Shown: piece by piece, positions 17,167-25,094 of the stretch
Layout: every line of letters begins with the position of its first letter
Position numbering within the stretch: the stretch's first letter is position 1
Made by a program: the position numbers and the translations under genes
Notes under the pieces: generated by a model
Told to the model about the DNA's origin: nothing
What the model saw: the letters and a program-made list of their open reading frames with translations, nothing else
Database searches by the model: none
Source of the DNA: DASYTH01 sp035762905
GTDB taxonomy: Bacteria; Actinomycetota; Actinomycetes; Mycobacteriales; Pseudonocardiaceae
Assembly (NCBI RefSeq): GCF_035762905.1
Contig: NZ_DASUCC010000075.1
Span: 1 to 38,127, forward strand
Direction of reading: 5' to 3'
DNA: 38,127 nucleotides

Positions 17167-17849
17167 GCTTCTACCCCCACCGCCTGCCATGCGGCGTCCA
17201 GGTCCCGGACGTCGCGGGTGTCCCAGGCCCGCTCCCAGCCGGCCACCTCGAGCAGCATGGTCAGTACTCCGGCGGTGAAACCCCAGACAAGCATGCCAGG
17301 CAGCGCGAACGCCGGCCCGACGAATCCCGACGGGTGCCGCACCAGGAACCGGTTGGCCGGGTCGGTGAGCAGCCGGATCGGCGCCCGGGCCACGGCCGCC
17401 GTCTCGGCCGGGTCCACCGCCCACACCCGGCTGGGCCGCTCCCAGTGCGCCAGCACCGGGGTCACGTGGAAGCCGGACACGGGGATGTGCAGCGTGGGCA
17501 GCACGGCCAGCGGCCGCACGCCGGACGGGTCGACCCCGGTCTCCTCGACCGCCTCGCGCAGCGCGGTGCCCACCGGCCCGTCGTCATCCGGTTCGGCGGC
17601 GCCGCCCGGGAAGGCGACCTGGCCGGAGTGCGCGCCGCCACCGCCGGCCCGCAGCTGCAGCAGCACGTCCGGCCCGTGCACCTCCTGCTCGCCGAACAGC
17701 ACCAGCACGGCGGCGTCCCGGACATCGGTACCCGGCGGCGGCATCCGGAGGAACCGGCTGCTGTCCAGCTCGCCGCTGGCGGTGACCAGCCCGCGCAGCC
17801 ACTCCGGAACGTCGGCCGGGTCGACCAGCGGCCCGTGGTCTGCCGTCAT
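17163..17849 (-). CDS. NUDIX hydrolase, CoA pyrophosphatase-like (Rv3672c type)
   Basis: A 228-residue NUDIX protein. VAFPGGAAEPDDD followed by TALREAVEETGVD is the NUDIX box in the form seen in CoA/NADH pyrophosphatase (NudL) relatives. Substrate is not determined. ATG 17849 overlaps the tlpA-like stop by four bases and its own stop overlaps marP by four. The order nth-tlpA-NUDIX-marP is that of Rv3674c-Rv3671c. Confidence 0.9.
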   Translation of the reverse strand: MTADHGPLVDPADVPEWLRGLVTASGELDSSRFLRMPPPGTDVRDAAVLVLFGEQEVHGPDVLLQLRAGGGGAHSGQVAFPGGAAEPDDDGPVGTALREAVEETGVDPSGVRPLAVLPTLHIPVSGFHVTPVLAHWERPSRVWAVDPAETAAVARAPIRLLTDPANRFLVRHPSGFVGPAFALPGMLVWGFTAGVLTMLLEVAGWERAWDTRDVRDLDAAWQAVGVEA

Positions 17850-18490
17850 GAGCTGCCGTTTCCGTCGCGGGGCAGGTAATGGGCGACAGTCTGTCGCACC
17901 GACTCGACCGAGCGGAACACGCGCGGATCGGTGATCAGGTGCACCGACCCGTCCGGGCCGACCAGGTAGGAGGCCGGCAGCGCGTCCGGCACCCGCAGCG
18001 CGCGCAGCGCCGCGTCCTGCTGGTCGACCAGGTTCGGGAACCGCACCCGCAGCTCGGTCAGCAACCTGAGGGCGCCGGCCGGGTCGCTGCGCACGGCCAG
18101 GCCGACCACCGGCAGCGCGTCCGGCGCCGCGGCATACTCGGCCAGCAGCGGCAGCTCCTCCCGGCACGGCTCGCACCAGGTGGCCCACACGTTGACCAGC
18201 ACCGCCCGGCCGGACAGCAGCGCGGCGAGGTCGACGCGGGAGCCGTCGGCCAGGCATTCGGCACTCACCCCGGACAGCTCCGCCGGCCCCGACGGGACCG
18301 CGGCCGGGGCTTCCGTCTGAGCGCACGGCGTGAGGGCGGCCGACGCCCGGGCGGTGGACAGGTCGGGCGGCTCCGCGGCGGGCGGTCCGGCCGGGCCGGC
18401 GTTCGGCGGGTCGGATCGCGGCCAGAGCGCCACCACCGCGGCGACGACCACGATCAACCCGGCCAGCAGCCAGCGTTGCCGGTTGCTCAT
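17846..18490 (-). CDS. Membrane-anchored thioredoxin-like protein (TlpA/ResA type, Rv3673c)
   Basis: A 214-residue protein with an N-terminal membrane anchor (WLLAGLIVVVAAVVALW), a Pro/Ala-rich linker to about residue 70, and a TlpA-like domain with the redox motif WCEPC (VNVWATWCEPCREELPLL). Two further Cys lie before it (PCAQTE, SAECLAD). It should act on the outer face of the membrane as a thiol-disulfide oxidoreductase; MarP with its disulfide, encoded two genes downstream, is a possible partner (inference). Overlaps nth and the NUDIX gene by four bases each. Confidence 0.92.
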   Translation of the reverse strand: MSNRQRWLLAGLIVVVAAVVALWPRSDPPNAGPAGPPAAEPPDLSTARASAALTPCAQTEAPAAVPSGPAELSGVSAECLADGSRVDLAALLSGRAVLVNVWATWCEPCREELPLLAEYAAAPDALPVVGLAVRSDPAGALRLLTELRVRFPNLVDQQDAALRALRVPDALPASYLVGPDGSVHLITDPRVFRSVESVRQTVAHYLPRDGNGSS

Positions 18491-19314
18491 TCGCCGCTCT
18501 TCACCGCCCCCGGGCGATACCCCTCGCGGGTGCGCTCGGCCAGCTCGATCAGGTGCTCCGCCTCGACGCCCTTGACCAGCTTGGCCGCGGCCTCCGGGTC
18601 GGTCGGCCCGGTGCCGTAGGCCGGGCAGTCGCGGAACAGCAGGCAGGCGCCGCAGGCGGGCTTGCGGGCGTGGCAGACCCGGCGGCCGTGGAAGATCACC
18701 CAGTGGGACAGCATGGTCCAGTCCTTGCGCGGGATCAGCCGGGCGATCTCATGCTCCACTTTCACCGGATCCTCCATCGCCGTCCACCGCCACCGCCGGG
18801 TCAACCGGCCGAAGTGGGTGTCGACCGTGATGCCGGGCACCCCGAAGGCGTTGCCGAGGATCACGTTGGCGGTCTTTCGGCCGATGCCGGGCAGGGTGAC
18901 CAGGTCGTCGAGGTTGCCGGGCAGCTCGCCGCCGAACCGCTCCACCAGCGCGGCGCCAAGGCCGATCAGCGAGCTGGTCTTGTTCCGGTAGAAGCCGGTC
19001 GGCTTGATCAGCTCTTCCAGCTCGGCGCGGTCCGCCCCCGCGTAGTCGGCGGCGGTGCGGTACTTCGCGAAGACCGCCGGTGTGGTGAGGTTCACCCGCA
19101 CGTCGGTGGACTGGGCGGACAAGATCGTGGCCACCGCCAACTCGAGCGGATTGGTGAAATCCAGCTCACAGTGGGCGTCCGGGTAGGCCTCGGCAAGCGC
19201 CCTGGTCATCCGGCGGGCGCGGCGCACCAGGCCGGGATCCTGGTCCACCGAGCCGTTTGACGTGGACGCCGTCGTGGTACCTCGGTGGGGTGGCCGTCGG
19301 GTCGCGGGTGGCAC
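18487..19314 (-). CDS. nth: Endonuclease III
   Basis: A 275-residue DNA glycosylase/AP lyase for oxidised pyrimidines. The helix-hairpin-helix and catalytic Lys are in LPGIGRKTANVILG, the catalytic Asp in VDTHFGRL, and a 4Fe-4S cluster is bound by C-x6-C-x2-C-x5-C (CHARKPACGACLLFRDC). GTG 19314 is supported by TAGGCT exactly six bases upstream, so the message is predicted leaderless; the first 25 residues are a low-complexity extension and a later start is possible. First gene of the operon with tlpA, NUDIX and marP. Confidence 0.95.
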   Translation of the reverse strand: MPPATRRPPHRGTTTASTSNGSVDQDPGLVRRARRMTRALAEAYPDAHCELDFTNPLELAVATILSAQSTDVRVNLTTPAVFAKYRTAADYAGADRAELEELIKPTGFYRNKTSSLIGLGAALVERFGGELPGNLDDLVTLPGIGRKTANVILGNAFGVPGITVDTHFGRLTRRWRWTAMEDPVKVEHEIARLIPRKDWTMLSHWVIFHGRRVCHARKPACGACLLFRDCPAYGTGPTDPEAAAKLVKGVEAEHLIELAERTREGYRPGAVKSGE

Positions 19315-19320
19315 ACCGCT

Positions 19321-19326
19321 AGCCTA
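19321..19326 (-). promoter_or_regulatory. nth -10 box, leaderless layout
   Basis: TAGGCT on the minus strand, then six bases, then GTG 19314. No SD is visible. Same layout as bagA, ponA2 and the NUDIX gene at 26743. Confidence 0.5.
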
Positions 19327-19444
19327 CGGGCCTCCGAACAACCCCAAACGTGCCCTGGACGTCTCTCTCAGTGACCGCCCGACCTTGCCGGCGTGGACCG
19401 GTGTCCACAATGGCCGAACTCGATGAGCGAGGATCGACGATCTT

Positions 19445-19696
19445 ATGACCGTATGGTTCGTGTTCGCGGTGCCCCTAGTCGTCATGTTCTTCGCGCTGTT
19501 CATGGAGCGCGTCGAGGCCAGGCTGCGGCATGTCGCCGTGCAGGAGGAAGAGGTCGAGGAGTTCCTCGAGCAGGCGCGCCCGGACGAGGTGCGCGCGCTG
19601 TACGGACACGGCATCGGCCGCGCCCTCGAACTGTTCCGGCTGCGCCGGCTGGGTGGCCGGGCGGCCCGGCTGCGCGGCCGCCGGGTCAAGGTCTGA
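19445..19696 (+). CDS. Small membrane protein, Rv3675-like
   Basis: An 83-residue protein with one N-terminal membrane helix (VWFVFAVPLVVMFFALFM), an acidic helix (QEEEVEEFLEQARPDE) and a very basic Arg/Gly tail (RLRRLGGRAARLRGRRVKV). It lies between divergent nth and downstream crp as Rv3675 does in M. tuberculosis; function unknown. GAGGA lies about 10 bases before ATG 19445. Confidence 0.75.
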   Translation: MTVWFVFAVPLVVMFFALFMERVEARLRHVAVQEEEVEEFLEQARPDEVRALYGHGIGRALELFRLRRLGGRAARLRGRRVKV

Positions 19697-19753
19697 AGGG
19701 TTCGCCGGGAGCCGTCCCGCGAGTCCACGACACGTGTCGGTCGGCACAGGTCC

Positions 19754-19759
19754 TACACT
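19754..19759 (+). promoter_or_regulatory. Probable crp -10 box
   Basis: TACACT, giving a start about 60 bases before GTG 19832, which has its own SD. No convincing -35 box was found. No TGTGA-N6-TCACA site was seen nearby. Confidence 0.35.
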
Positions 19760-19831
19760 GCATCCAGTGATCAGCGGCGACTCGCATCGTCACGCGGGGT
19801 CTGGCGCCGCAGGTGAATCGGGAGGCATGAC

Positions 19832-20506
19832 GTGGAAGAGACCCTCGCTAGGGCGGGCATCTTCCAGGGTGTGGAACCGGCCGCGGCCGAAGCGCTCGCT
19901 TCCACGCTGGAACCTGTGGAGTTCCCACGCGGACACGTGATCTTCGCCGAGGGTGAGCCCGGCGACCGGCTGTACATCATCCTGGCCGGCAAGGTGAAGC
20001 TCGGGCGCAAATCGCCGGACGGCCGGGAGAACCTGCTCGGCATCTTCGGGCCGTCGGACATGTTCGGTGAACTGTCCATCTTCGACCCGGGTCCGCGGAC
20101 CTCGACGGCCACCACGGTGACCGAGGTGCGCGCGGTGACGATGGACCGTCCGGCGTTGCGGCAGTGGATCGCGAACCGGCCGGAGATCGCCGATCAGCTG
20201 CTCCGGGTGGTCGCGCGGCGACTGCGCCGGACCAACGGCATGCTGGCCGACCTCATCTTCACCGATGTCCCGGGCCGGGTGGCCAAGGCGCTGCTGCAGC
20301 TCGCCCAGCGGTTCGGCAGCCAGGAGGCCGGTCTGCTGCGGGTGACGCACGACCTCACCCAGGAGGAGATCGCGCAGTACGTCGGCGCATCCCGGGAGAC
20401 GGTGAACAAGGCGCTGGCCGACTTCGCGCATCGCGGTTGGCTGCGTCTGGAGGGCAAGAGCGTGCTGATCATGGATCCGGAGCGGCTGGCCCGCCGGGCC
20501 CGCTGA
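19832..20506 (+). CDS. crp: Crp/GlxR-type cAMP receptor protein
   Basis: A 224-residue Crp, the same length as Rv3676. The cyclic-nucleotide domain shows FAEGEPGDRLYIILAGKVKL and the phosphate-binding cassette FGELSIFDPGPRTSTAT; the HTH is LTQEEIAQYVGASRETVNKALADF. It is expected to be a global cAMP-responsive regulator; acs, eight genes upstream, is a known Crp target in mycobacteria, though no clear site was seen here. GGAGG (19821-19825) six bases before GTG 19832 fixes the start; an ATG at 19827 is in another frame. Confidence 0.96.
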   Translation: MEETLARAGIFQGVEPAAAEALASTLEPVEFPRGHVIFAEGEPGDRLYIILAGKVKLGRKSPDGRENLLGIFGPSDMFGELSIFDPGPRTSTATTVTEVRAVTMDRPALRQWIANRPEIADQLLRVVARRLRRTNGMLADLIFTDVPGRVAKALLQLAQRFGSQEAGLLRVTHDLTQEEIAQYVGASRETVNKALADFAHRGWLRLEGKSVLIMDPERLARRAR

Positions 20507-20526
20507 GACGTCCAGCACGAACGAAA

Positions 20527-20564
20527 GGGACCGGGCGCCGCCCCCGACGCGGCGCACCGGTCCC
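20527..20564 (+). terminator. crp terminator hairpin
   Basis: GGGACCGG-GCGCCGC pairs with GCGGCGC-a-CCGGTCCC around a 7-base loop, with one bulged A. It begins 20 bases after the crp stop. Confidence 0.75.
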
Positions 20565-20565
20565 C

Positions 20566-20900
20566 GTGTTGCGCGGGTCATCCCCGACGCCCCGCGCTTC
20601 CCCGCCCTCCGGTACTAGGCCCCGACCCGTGTACCGAAGGGTGTTTCGGCGTTCCGTTAAACGCTGCGGCGGCCGGATCCGTTACCTGATTCCAGCAAGT
20701 TCTTCAACCATCGCACGTCGTTCTGCGGATTCGCTCAAGCCCTTTTCACTTGGTGGGACTCCCGGGGCCGGCCTCGGTTGTTCCGACCGGCCGGGATCGC
20801 CAACAGCGTTACCAAACCGAGACCTCAAAGGCCCGGCCTTGGGCCTACCCGAAGACCCGCGGGAGCAAACCCCGGTTCACTCGACGAGGTGAACCGGGGC
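20566..20900. other. Gene-free, hairpin-rich stretch between crp and the MFS gene
   Basis: No credible protein is encoded on either strand. Several stems are visible: CCGAA/TTCGG (20634-20649), GGCCGG with nested TCGG / CCGA and CCGGCC (20766-20792), GGCCC/GGGCC (20830-20845), and a perfect 11-bp stem CCCCGGTTCAC / GTGAACCGGGG with an 8-base loop (20870-20899). The part 20670-20750 is visibly less GC-rich than its surroundings. A small RNA, or a terminator set, is possible; no known RNA family was recognised. Confidence 0.4.
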
Positions 20901-20909
20901 CAAATTTAG

Positions 20910-20925
20910 TGGTACGTGCGTACCA
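20910..20925. promoter_or_regulatory. Palindromic operator candidate before the MFS gene
   Basis: TGGTACG-TG-CGTACCA, a 16-bp perfect inverted repeat with a 2-base centre. It lies just upstream of a TTTACT box (20934-20939) placed seven bases before ATG 20947, that is, over the -35/spacer. This is a typical place for a TetR, MarR or HxlR-type repressor, but none is encoded next to it. Confidence 0.45.
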
Positions 20926-20933
20926 AAGTTTGC

Positions 20934-20939
20934 TTTACT
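20934..20939 (+). promoter_or_regulatory. Possible MFS -10 box, leaderless layout
   Basis: TTTACT followed by seven bases and ATG 20947. A GGAAG at 20940-20944 is too close to the ATG to act as a normal SD. Confidence 0.35.
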
Positions 20940-20946
20940 GGAAGAC

Positions 20947-22203
20947 ATGTCCCACTCAGCTCGCCTGTCCGACTATCGTGCCGCGCTCACCACGCCCGGC
21001 GCGCGTGCGCCGGTCGTCACCGCGCTGCTCGCCCGGCTGCCGATCGCCATGATCGGCCTGTCGCTGCTGCTCTACGTGCAGCGCCAGACCGGATCGTTCG
21101 CGATCGCCGGCCTGGTGTCGGCCGGCGTGCTGGCCGGCGTGGCGGTCGGATCGGTCGGGCAGGGCCGGCTGATGGACCGGCTCGGGCCGACCCGTCCGCT
21201 GCTGGTCACCTGCGCGCTGTTCGCCTGCGCGGTGGTCGCCGGAGTGCTGGTCATCGAGGCTCGGGCGGCCACCTGGGTGCTGGTCGGGCTGGCGTTCGTC
21301 ATCGGCCTGACCCAGCCCACCGTCGGCTCCGCCTCCCGGGCGCTGTGGACCCGGCTGCTGCCGCCCGGGTCCGCCCGTGCCGCCGCCTACGCCTACGAGG
21401 CGATCAGCATGGAGGTGTTCTTCATCCTCGGGCCCGCGCTGGCCGGTGTGCTGATCGTCGCACCGTGGCCGGGCACCGGCGTGGTCGCCGGCAGCGCCTG
21501 CATGCTGCTCGGCGGCATCGGCTTCGCGCTGACCCCGGCGGTCCGCCGGACCAGGCCGGCCGCCGACCCCGCCGGCCGGGGCGGGCGCCTGCTCGGCGCG
21601 ATGTCCAGCCCCGGCATGCGCACCGTGGCCCTTGCGGCGCTGGGCTTCGGCCTCACCATCGGCTTCATCGAGGTCGCCGTGCCGGCCGCCGCCACCCGGG
21701 CCGGGCACGCCCCGGTCGGCGGCCTGATGCTGGCGCTCTGCTCGGCCAGCTCGGTGATCTTCGGCATCCTGTACGCCACCCGCCCGTGGCCCCGTCCGCT
21801 GCACCTGCGCCTGCCCATGCTGCTGGCCGGGTTCTCGGTGCTGATCGCGCCGCTGGCCATCCCGGACAGCCTGCTCGGCCTGACCCTGCTGCTCCTGGTG
21901 ACCGGCCTGCTGATCACCCCGCAGGCCACCGCGCACTCGGCGGCCCTTGAGAACGTCGCGCCGGCCGGCACGGTCACCGAGGCGTTCGGTTGGGTGATCA
22001 CCTCGGTGACCTTCGGCCTGGCCCTCGGCCAGTCGGCCAGCGGCTGGCTGGTCGAGCACGCCGGCATCCGCGCCTCGTTCCTCGCCTCCAGCGCGGCCGG
22101 CCTCCTGGTCGCCGCCCTGGTCTGGGCCCGCCGGCACACCGTGACCGCGCAGCCCGCCACGACCCCGCCGGCCCGCGCGGCCCTGGTCCCGGCGACCGCC
22201 TAG
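20947..22203 (+). CDS. MFS transporter
   Basis: A 418-residue major facilitator with about twelve membrane segments (for example VTALLARLPIAMIGLSLLLYV, LAGVAVGSVGQGRLMDRLGPTRPLL with the conserved loop 2-3 motif, and LGLTLLLLVTGLLITPQATAHSAAL). Substrate unknown; it resembles small drug or metabolite exporters. It is probably controlled through the palindrome at 20910-20925. Its TAG stop overlaps the stop of the convergent PHP gene in a shared CTAG. Confidence 0.9.
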   Translation: MSHSARLSDYRAALTTPGARAPVVTALLARLPIAMIGLSLLLYVQRQTGSFAIAGLVSAGVLAGVAVGSVGQGRLMDRLGPTRPLLVTCALFACAVVAGVLVIEARAATWVLVGLAFVIGLTQPTVGSASRALWTRLLPPGSARAAAYAYEAISMEVFFILGPALAGVLIVAPWPGTGVVAGSACMLLGGIGFALTPAVRRTRPAADPAGRGGRLLGAMSSPGMRTVALAALGFGLTIGFIEVAVPAAATRAGHAPVGGLMLALCSASSVIFGILYATRPWPRPLHLRLPMLLAGFSVLIAPLAIPDSLLGLTLLLLVTGLLITPQATAHSAALENVAPAGTVTEAFGWVITSVTFGLALGQSASGWLVEHAGIRASFLASSAAGLLVAALVWARRHTVTAQPATTPPARAALVPATA

Positions 22204-23717
22204 GAGTCGAGGAAGATCGGGTTGGTCAGCGCCACCATCGTGTCCGGCGTGGTGGCGGTGGCCACCGGGCGACGCACCTCGGCGCGGACCCACTGGGAGT
22301 AGCGGGTCTGCGCCACCCACCGGACCGTGGCCGTCCCGGTCGCGCCGACCGGCTGGATCCACTGTGGACCGTTCTGGTCCAGGAACCGGACCGCCGTGCC
22401 CGGCACGCCGGACACGGTCAGCTCGACGGTGACCGGTGCGCCGGTGCCGGCCCGCAGCCGCTCACCGATGCCGGCCCGGCGGGTGCCGTCGGTGGCCGTG
22501 AAGGTCAGCTCGACACCGGCCGACTCGGCGATCCAGCTCCGCCCGGCCTTGAAGCCGTCCATCAGCCGGCGCGGGCCGAGCTCGTCGGCCAGCACCACGT
22601 TCTGCGGCAGCCCCACCACATGGTCGAGGTTGTGCGCGTCGCTGTTGCCCACCGCGGGCAGGAACGTGCCGGCCCGCAGCAGCCCGTCCCAGTTGATCAC
22701 CGAGGCCTCGTCGTCCAGGGTCCACGGGCCGTTCCACACCTCGACCAGGTCGGCGTGCTGGTAGCCGAAGCCCCATGAGCAGCCGACGCACGGGGTGAAC
22801 GGGTGGGCCGCGACAACCAGCCCGCCGGCCCGGCGCACCTCCTCGGCGAACCGGCGGAACTGGTGCCGGTCCCCGGCCCGGTACCGCCAGTCGATCCACT
22901 TGCCGGCCGGGAGGTGCCAGGCCGGCCAGTGCCCGGTCCGGGTGGTCACCTCCTCACCGTTGACGATGAGCAGGTCGTCGGTGGCGTGCGCACCCCACTG
23001 CAACGCCGCGCTCGAGGTGTTGTGCTCGGTGGAGACGATGAAGTCCAGGCCGGCGGCGCGGGCCGCGGCCACCAGCTCGGCCGGGGTGCGCAGGCCGTCG
23101 GAGTGCACCGTGTGCAGGTGGCCGTCACCGCGGTACCAGGCTCGGCCTCGGTCCCGCGCCGGGGCGCTGACCGGCGCGGGCGCTGGCCTGAACGCCGGGT
23201 CGGGGTGGCCGAACCGCAGCGTGACGGTCACCGAGTAGTTGAGCCCCTGCTGGGCCACCGTGTACGGCCCGAGGAGCACGTGCCAGCGGCCCGGCTCGAT
23301 CGGCCCGGGCAGGTAGCCCGGGGTGGCCGCACCGGCGCTGATCGTGAACCGGTCGCGGGCCCCGCCGGACCAGCCGCGGAACCCGCGGTCGTTGCCCAAC
23401 TGGATGCCGGCCGGCGAGAACATGCCGATGTCCAGGGAATTTCCCTTGGCGCCTTGCGGGACCTGCGGCCGGTCGTAGCTGTAGGAAACCTCGATCTCGC
23501 GCACCCCGCGGGGCACGTCCACCGGCAGGTAGTACCAGTCCGGCACGTCCGGGCGCAGCGTGCCGGTGACGGTCCTGGTCTGCTCGCCGGTGGGCTCGGC
23601 CCCGTCCGGCTCGGCGAAGGCGACGCCCGGGAGCAGCGTCCCGGCCACGGCCAGCGCCCCGGAGCCGGCCAACACGGTCCGGCGGCGCAGGCGGTCCTCG
23701 CACGGTTGCTCGCACAT
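22200..23717 (-). CDS. Tat-exported PHP-domain metallohydrolase (CehA/McbA type)
   Basis: A 505-residue protein. The N-terminus EDRLRRRTVLAGSGALAVAG...VAFAEP is a Tat signal. Residues 40-200 look like a beta-sandwich domain; residues 215-400 form a PHP metal centre with DGHLHTVHSDG, STEHNT, AAHPFTP and GNSDAHNLD; residues 410-505 are beta-rich. The reaction is unknown, but exported PHP proteins of this type are usually phosphoesterases or carbamate-type hydrolases. ATG 23717 is set by TAGGTT seven bases upstream (leaderless). Divergent from the DnaN-like gene, convergent with the MFS gene. Confidence 0.87.
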   Translation of the reverse strand: MCEQPCEDRLRRRTVLAGSGALAVAGTLLPGVAFAEPDGAEPTGEQTRTVTGTLRPDVPDWYYLPVDVPRGVREIEVSYSYDRPQVPQGAKGNSLDIGMFSPAGIQLGNDRGFRGWSGGARDRFTISAGAATPGYLPGPIEPGRWHVLLGPYTVAQQGLNYSVTVTLRFGHPDPAFRPAPAPVSAPARDRGRAWYRGDGHLHTVHSDGLRTPAELVAAARAAGLDFIVSTEHNTSSAALQWGAHATDDLLIVNGEEVTTRTGHWPAWHLPAGKWIDWRYRAGDRHQFRRFAEEVRRAGGLVVAAHPFTPCVGCSWGFGYQHADLVEVWNGPWTLDDEASVINWDGLLRAGTFLPAVGNSDAHNLDHVVGLPQNVVLADELGPRRLMDGFKAGRSWIAESAGVELTFTATDGTRRAGIGERLRAGTGAPVTVELTVSGVPGTAVRFLDQNGPQWIQPVGATGTATVRWVAQTRYSQWVRAEVRRPVATATTPDTMVALTNPIFLDS

Positions 23718-23724
23718 GCCGGTC

Positions 23725-23730
23725 AACCTA
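23725..23730 (-). promoter_or_regulatory. PHP gene -10 box, leaderless layout
   Basis: TAGGTT on the minus strand, seven bases, then ATG 23717; no SD seen. Confidence 0.45.
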
Positions 23731-23819
23731 GGGGTGCGGAACCGACCTGCGGAACAGCCGACGGGTGAACGATTGGCGGCCCGGTTATGCGTGGCACCGG
23801 ATTTGTCGGTGTTCCCGGT

Positions 23820-23825
23820 TAGCGT
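23820..23825 (+). promoter_or_regulatory. DnaN-like gene -10 box, leaderless layout
   Basis: TAGCGT, seven bases, then ATG 23833; no SD seen. It forms a back-to-back leaderless pair with the PHP gene. Confidence 0.45.
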
Positions 23826-23832
23826 GCGCGCC

Positions 23833-24933
23833 ATGGACCTCACCGTGACCACCGCCGATCTCGCCCGGGTCGCCTCCGACGCGGTCCGGCTGGTGCCCGG
23901 CCGGCTCACCGACCCGGTGCTGTCCGGCCTGCTGATCACCGCGGAGGCCGGCGGCGTGCGCCTGGCCGCGTGCGACCGGGAGCGCTCGGTCCGGCTGCGC
24001 TGCCCGGCCCTGGTGCACACCGACGGCCGGGTGCTGGTGCCGGCCCGGCCGCTGGCCGAGACGTTACGGGCGCTGGCCGAGCCCGAGGTGCGGCTGGTCG
24101 TCGAGGGCAGCCGGCTGGCCGTCCGGGTGCCCGGCGCCCGCTACGCCCTGCCGCTGCTGGATGCCGAGATCCATCCCGGTGTGCCGGAGCTGCCGGCCCG
24201 GGTCGGTGAGGTCGGCGCCGCGCCGCTGGCCGAGGCGCTCACCACGGTGGCCGCGACCGCGTCCCGGGACGACGCGCTGCCGCTCTACACCGGGGTGCGG
24301 ATCCGGTCCGACGGCGACCGACTGGTGCTGCTGGCCACCGATCGGTTCCGGATGGCGGTCGCGTCCTTACCCTGGCGGCCGGCGGGTGAGCTGGACGCGC
24401 TGGTGCCGGCGCCGCTGCTGGTCGAGATCGCCCGGCAGATCCCGGACGCCGGCACGCTGACGCTGCACGCCGGCCGGGACGGGCTGGGCCTGTCCTGGGG
24501 TGCCGCCGAGGTGACCACGGCGGTGCTGGACGGCACGGCCATCCACGAGTCCAAGGTGGTCACTTCGGCCGTGGACACCCAGTTGGAGCTGGACGCCGAC
24601 GCGCTGGCCGGTGCGGTGCGCCGGGTCGGCCTGTACACCGATCCGCGCGGCGTGCTGCTGCTCGAGGTGGGCGATGCCGAGGTCCGGCTGCGCGGCGCGG
24701 ACCAGACCGCCGGCGAGGCCGAGGAGTCGGTCAAGGCCACGGTGGACGGCGGGCGGACCGGGCAGTCGTTCCAGGCCCGCTACCTCACCGACGCGCTGAA
24801 GCCGTTCCTCGGCGGCACCGTGCGCCTCGCCATCCAGCCCGGGATGCGGGCCACGATCCTGACCGCGGCCGAACCCGGCGAACCGAACCTGCGCTACATC
24901 GTGATGCCGATGCGCCCACCAACACCGGCCTAG
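23833..24933 (+). CDS. Second DNA polymerase III beta-clamp-like protein (DnaN paralogue)
   Basis: A 366-residue protein of full sliding-clamp length. Three repeated clamp domains can be followed: 1-118 (VTTADLARVASDAVRLVP, VLSGLLITAE), 119-240 (PLAEALTTVAATASRDDALPLYTGVRIRS, LLATDRFRMAVASLPW) and 241-366 (LDADALAGAVRRVGLYTD, QARYLTDALKPFLGGTVRLAI, ending YIVMPMRPPTPA). The canonical dnaN sits beside dnaA and recF; neither is here, so this is probably a paralogue. Streptomyces also has a second clamp-like gene. Its N-terminal region is divergent from typical DnaN and Lys/Arg in the inner ring look fewer. DNA loading is unproven. Confidence 0.85.
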   Translation: MDLTVTTADLARVASDAVRLVPGRLTDPVLSGLLITAEAGGVRLAACDRERSVRLRCPALVHTDGRVLVPARPLAETLRALAEPEVRLVVEGSRLAVRVPGARYALPLLDAEIHPGVPELPARVGEVGAAPLAEALTTVAATASRDDALPLYTGVRIRSDGDRLVLLATDRFRMAVASLPWRPAGELDALVPAPLLVEIARQIPDAGTLTLHAGRDGLGLSWGAAEVTTAVLDGTAIHESKVVTSAVDTQLELDADALAGAVRRVGLYTDPRGVLLLEVGDAEVRLRGADQTAGEAEESVKATVDGGRTGQSFQARYLTDALKPFLGGTVRLAIQPGMRATILTAAEPGEPNLRYIVMPMRPPTPA

Positions 24934-24971
24934 GTGGGCAGTACCCCGAGGCCTGTCGCGTCGATCATTAA

Positions 24972-25079
24972 GACAAGTCTCGGACCAACCAACGGCAACC
25001 TCAGGGGCACCGTGACGCAACCCAGCCACAGTCAACCCGCTCACCGCACCACTGGCTGGAACGCAACAACTGCAGTTAA
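24972..25079 (-). repeat. Dispersed intergenic repeat, copy B
   Basis: On the minus strand this stretch aligns with 36348-36453 over about 105 bp. Shared blocks include CACGGTGCCCCTGAGGTTG (identical, 19 bp), CGTTGGTTGG and an ACTGC-GTTG-CG--CCAGC block. By hand roughly three quarters of positions match, with a few one-base gaps. It lies between the convergent DnaN-like and MBL genes. Confidence 0.7.
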
Positions 25080-25094
25080 TCCCGGAGAGGCGGG

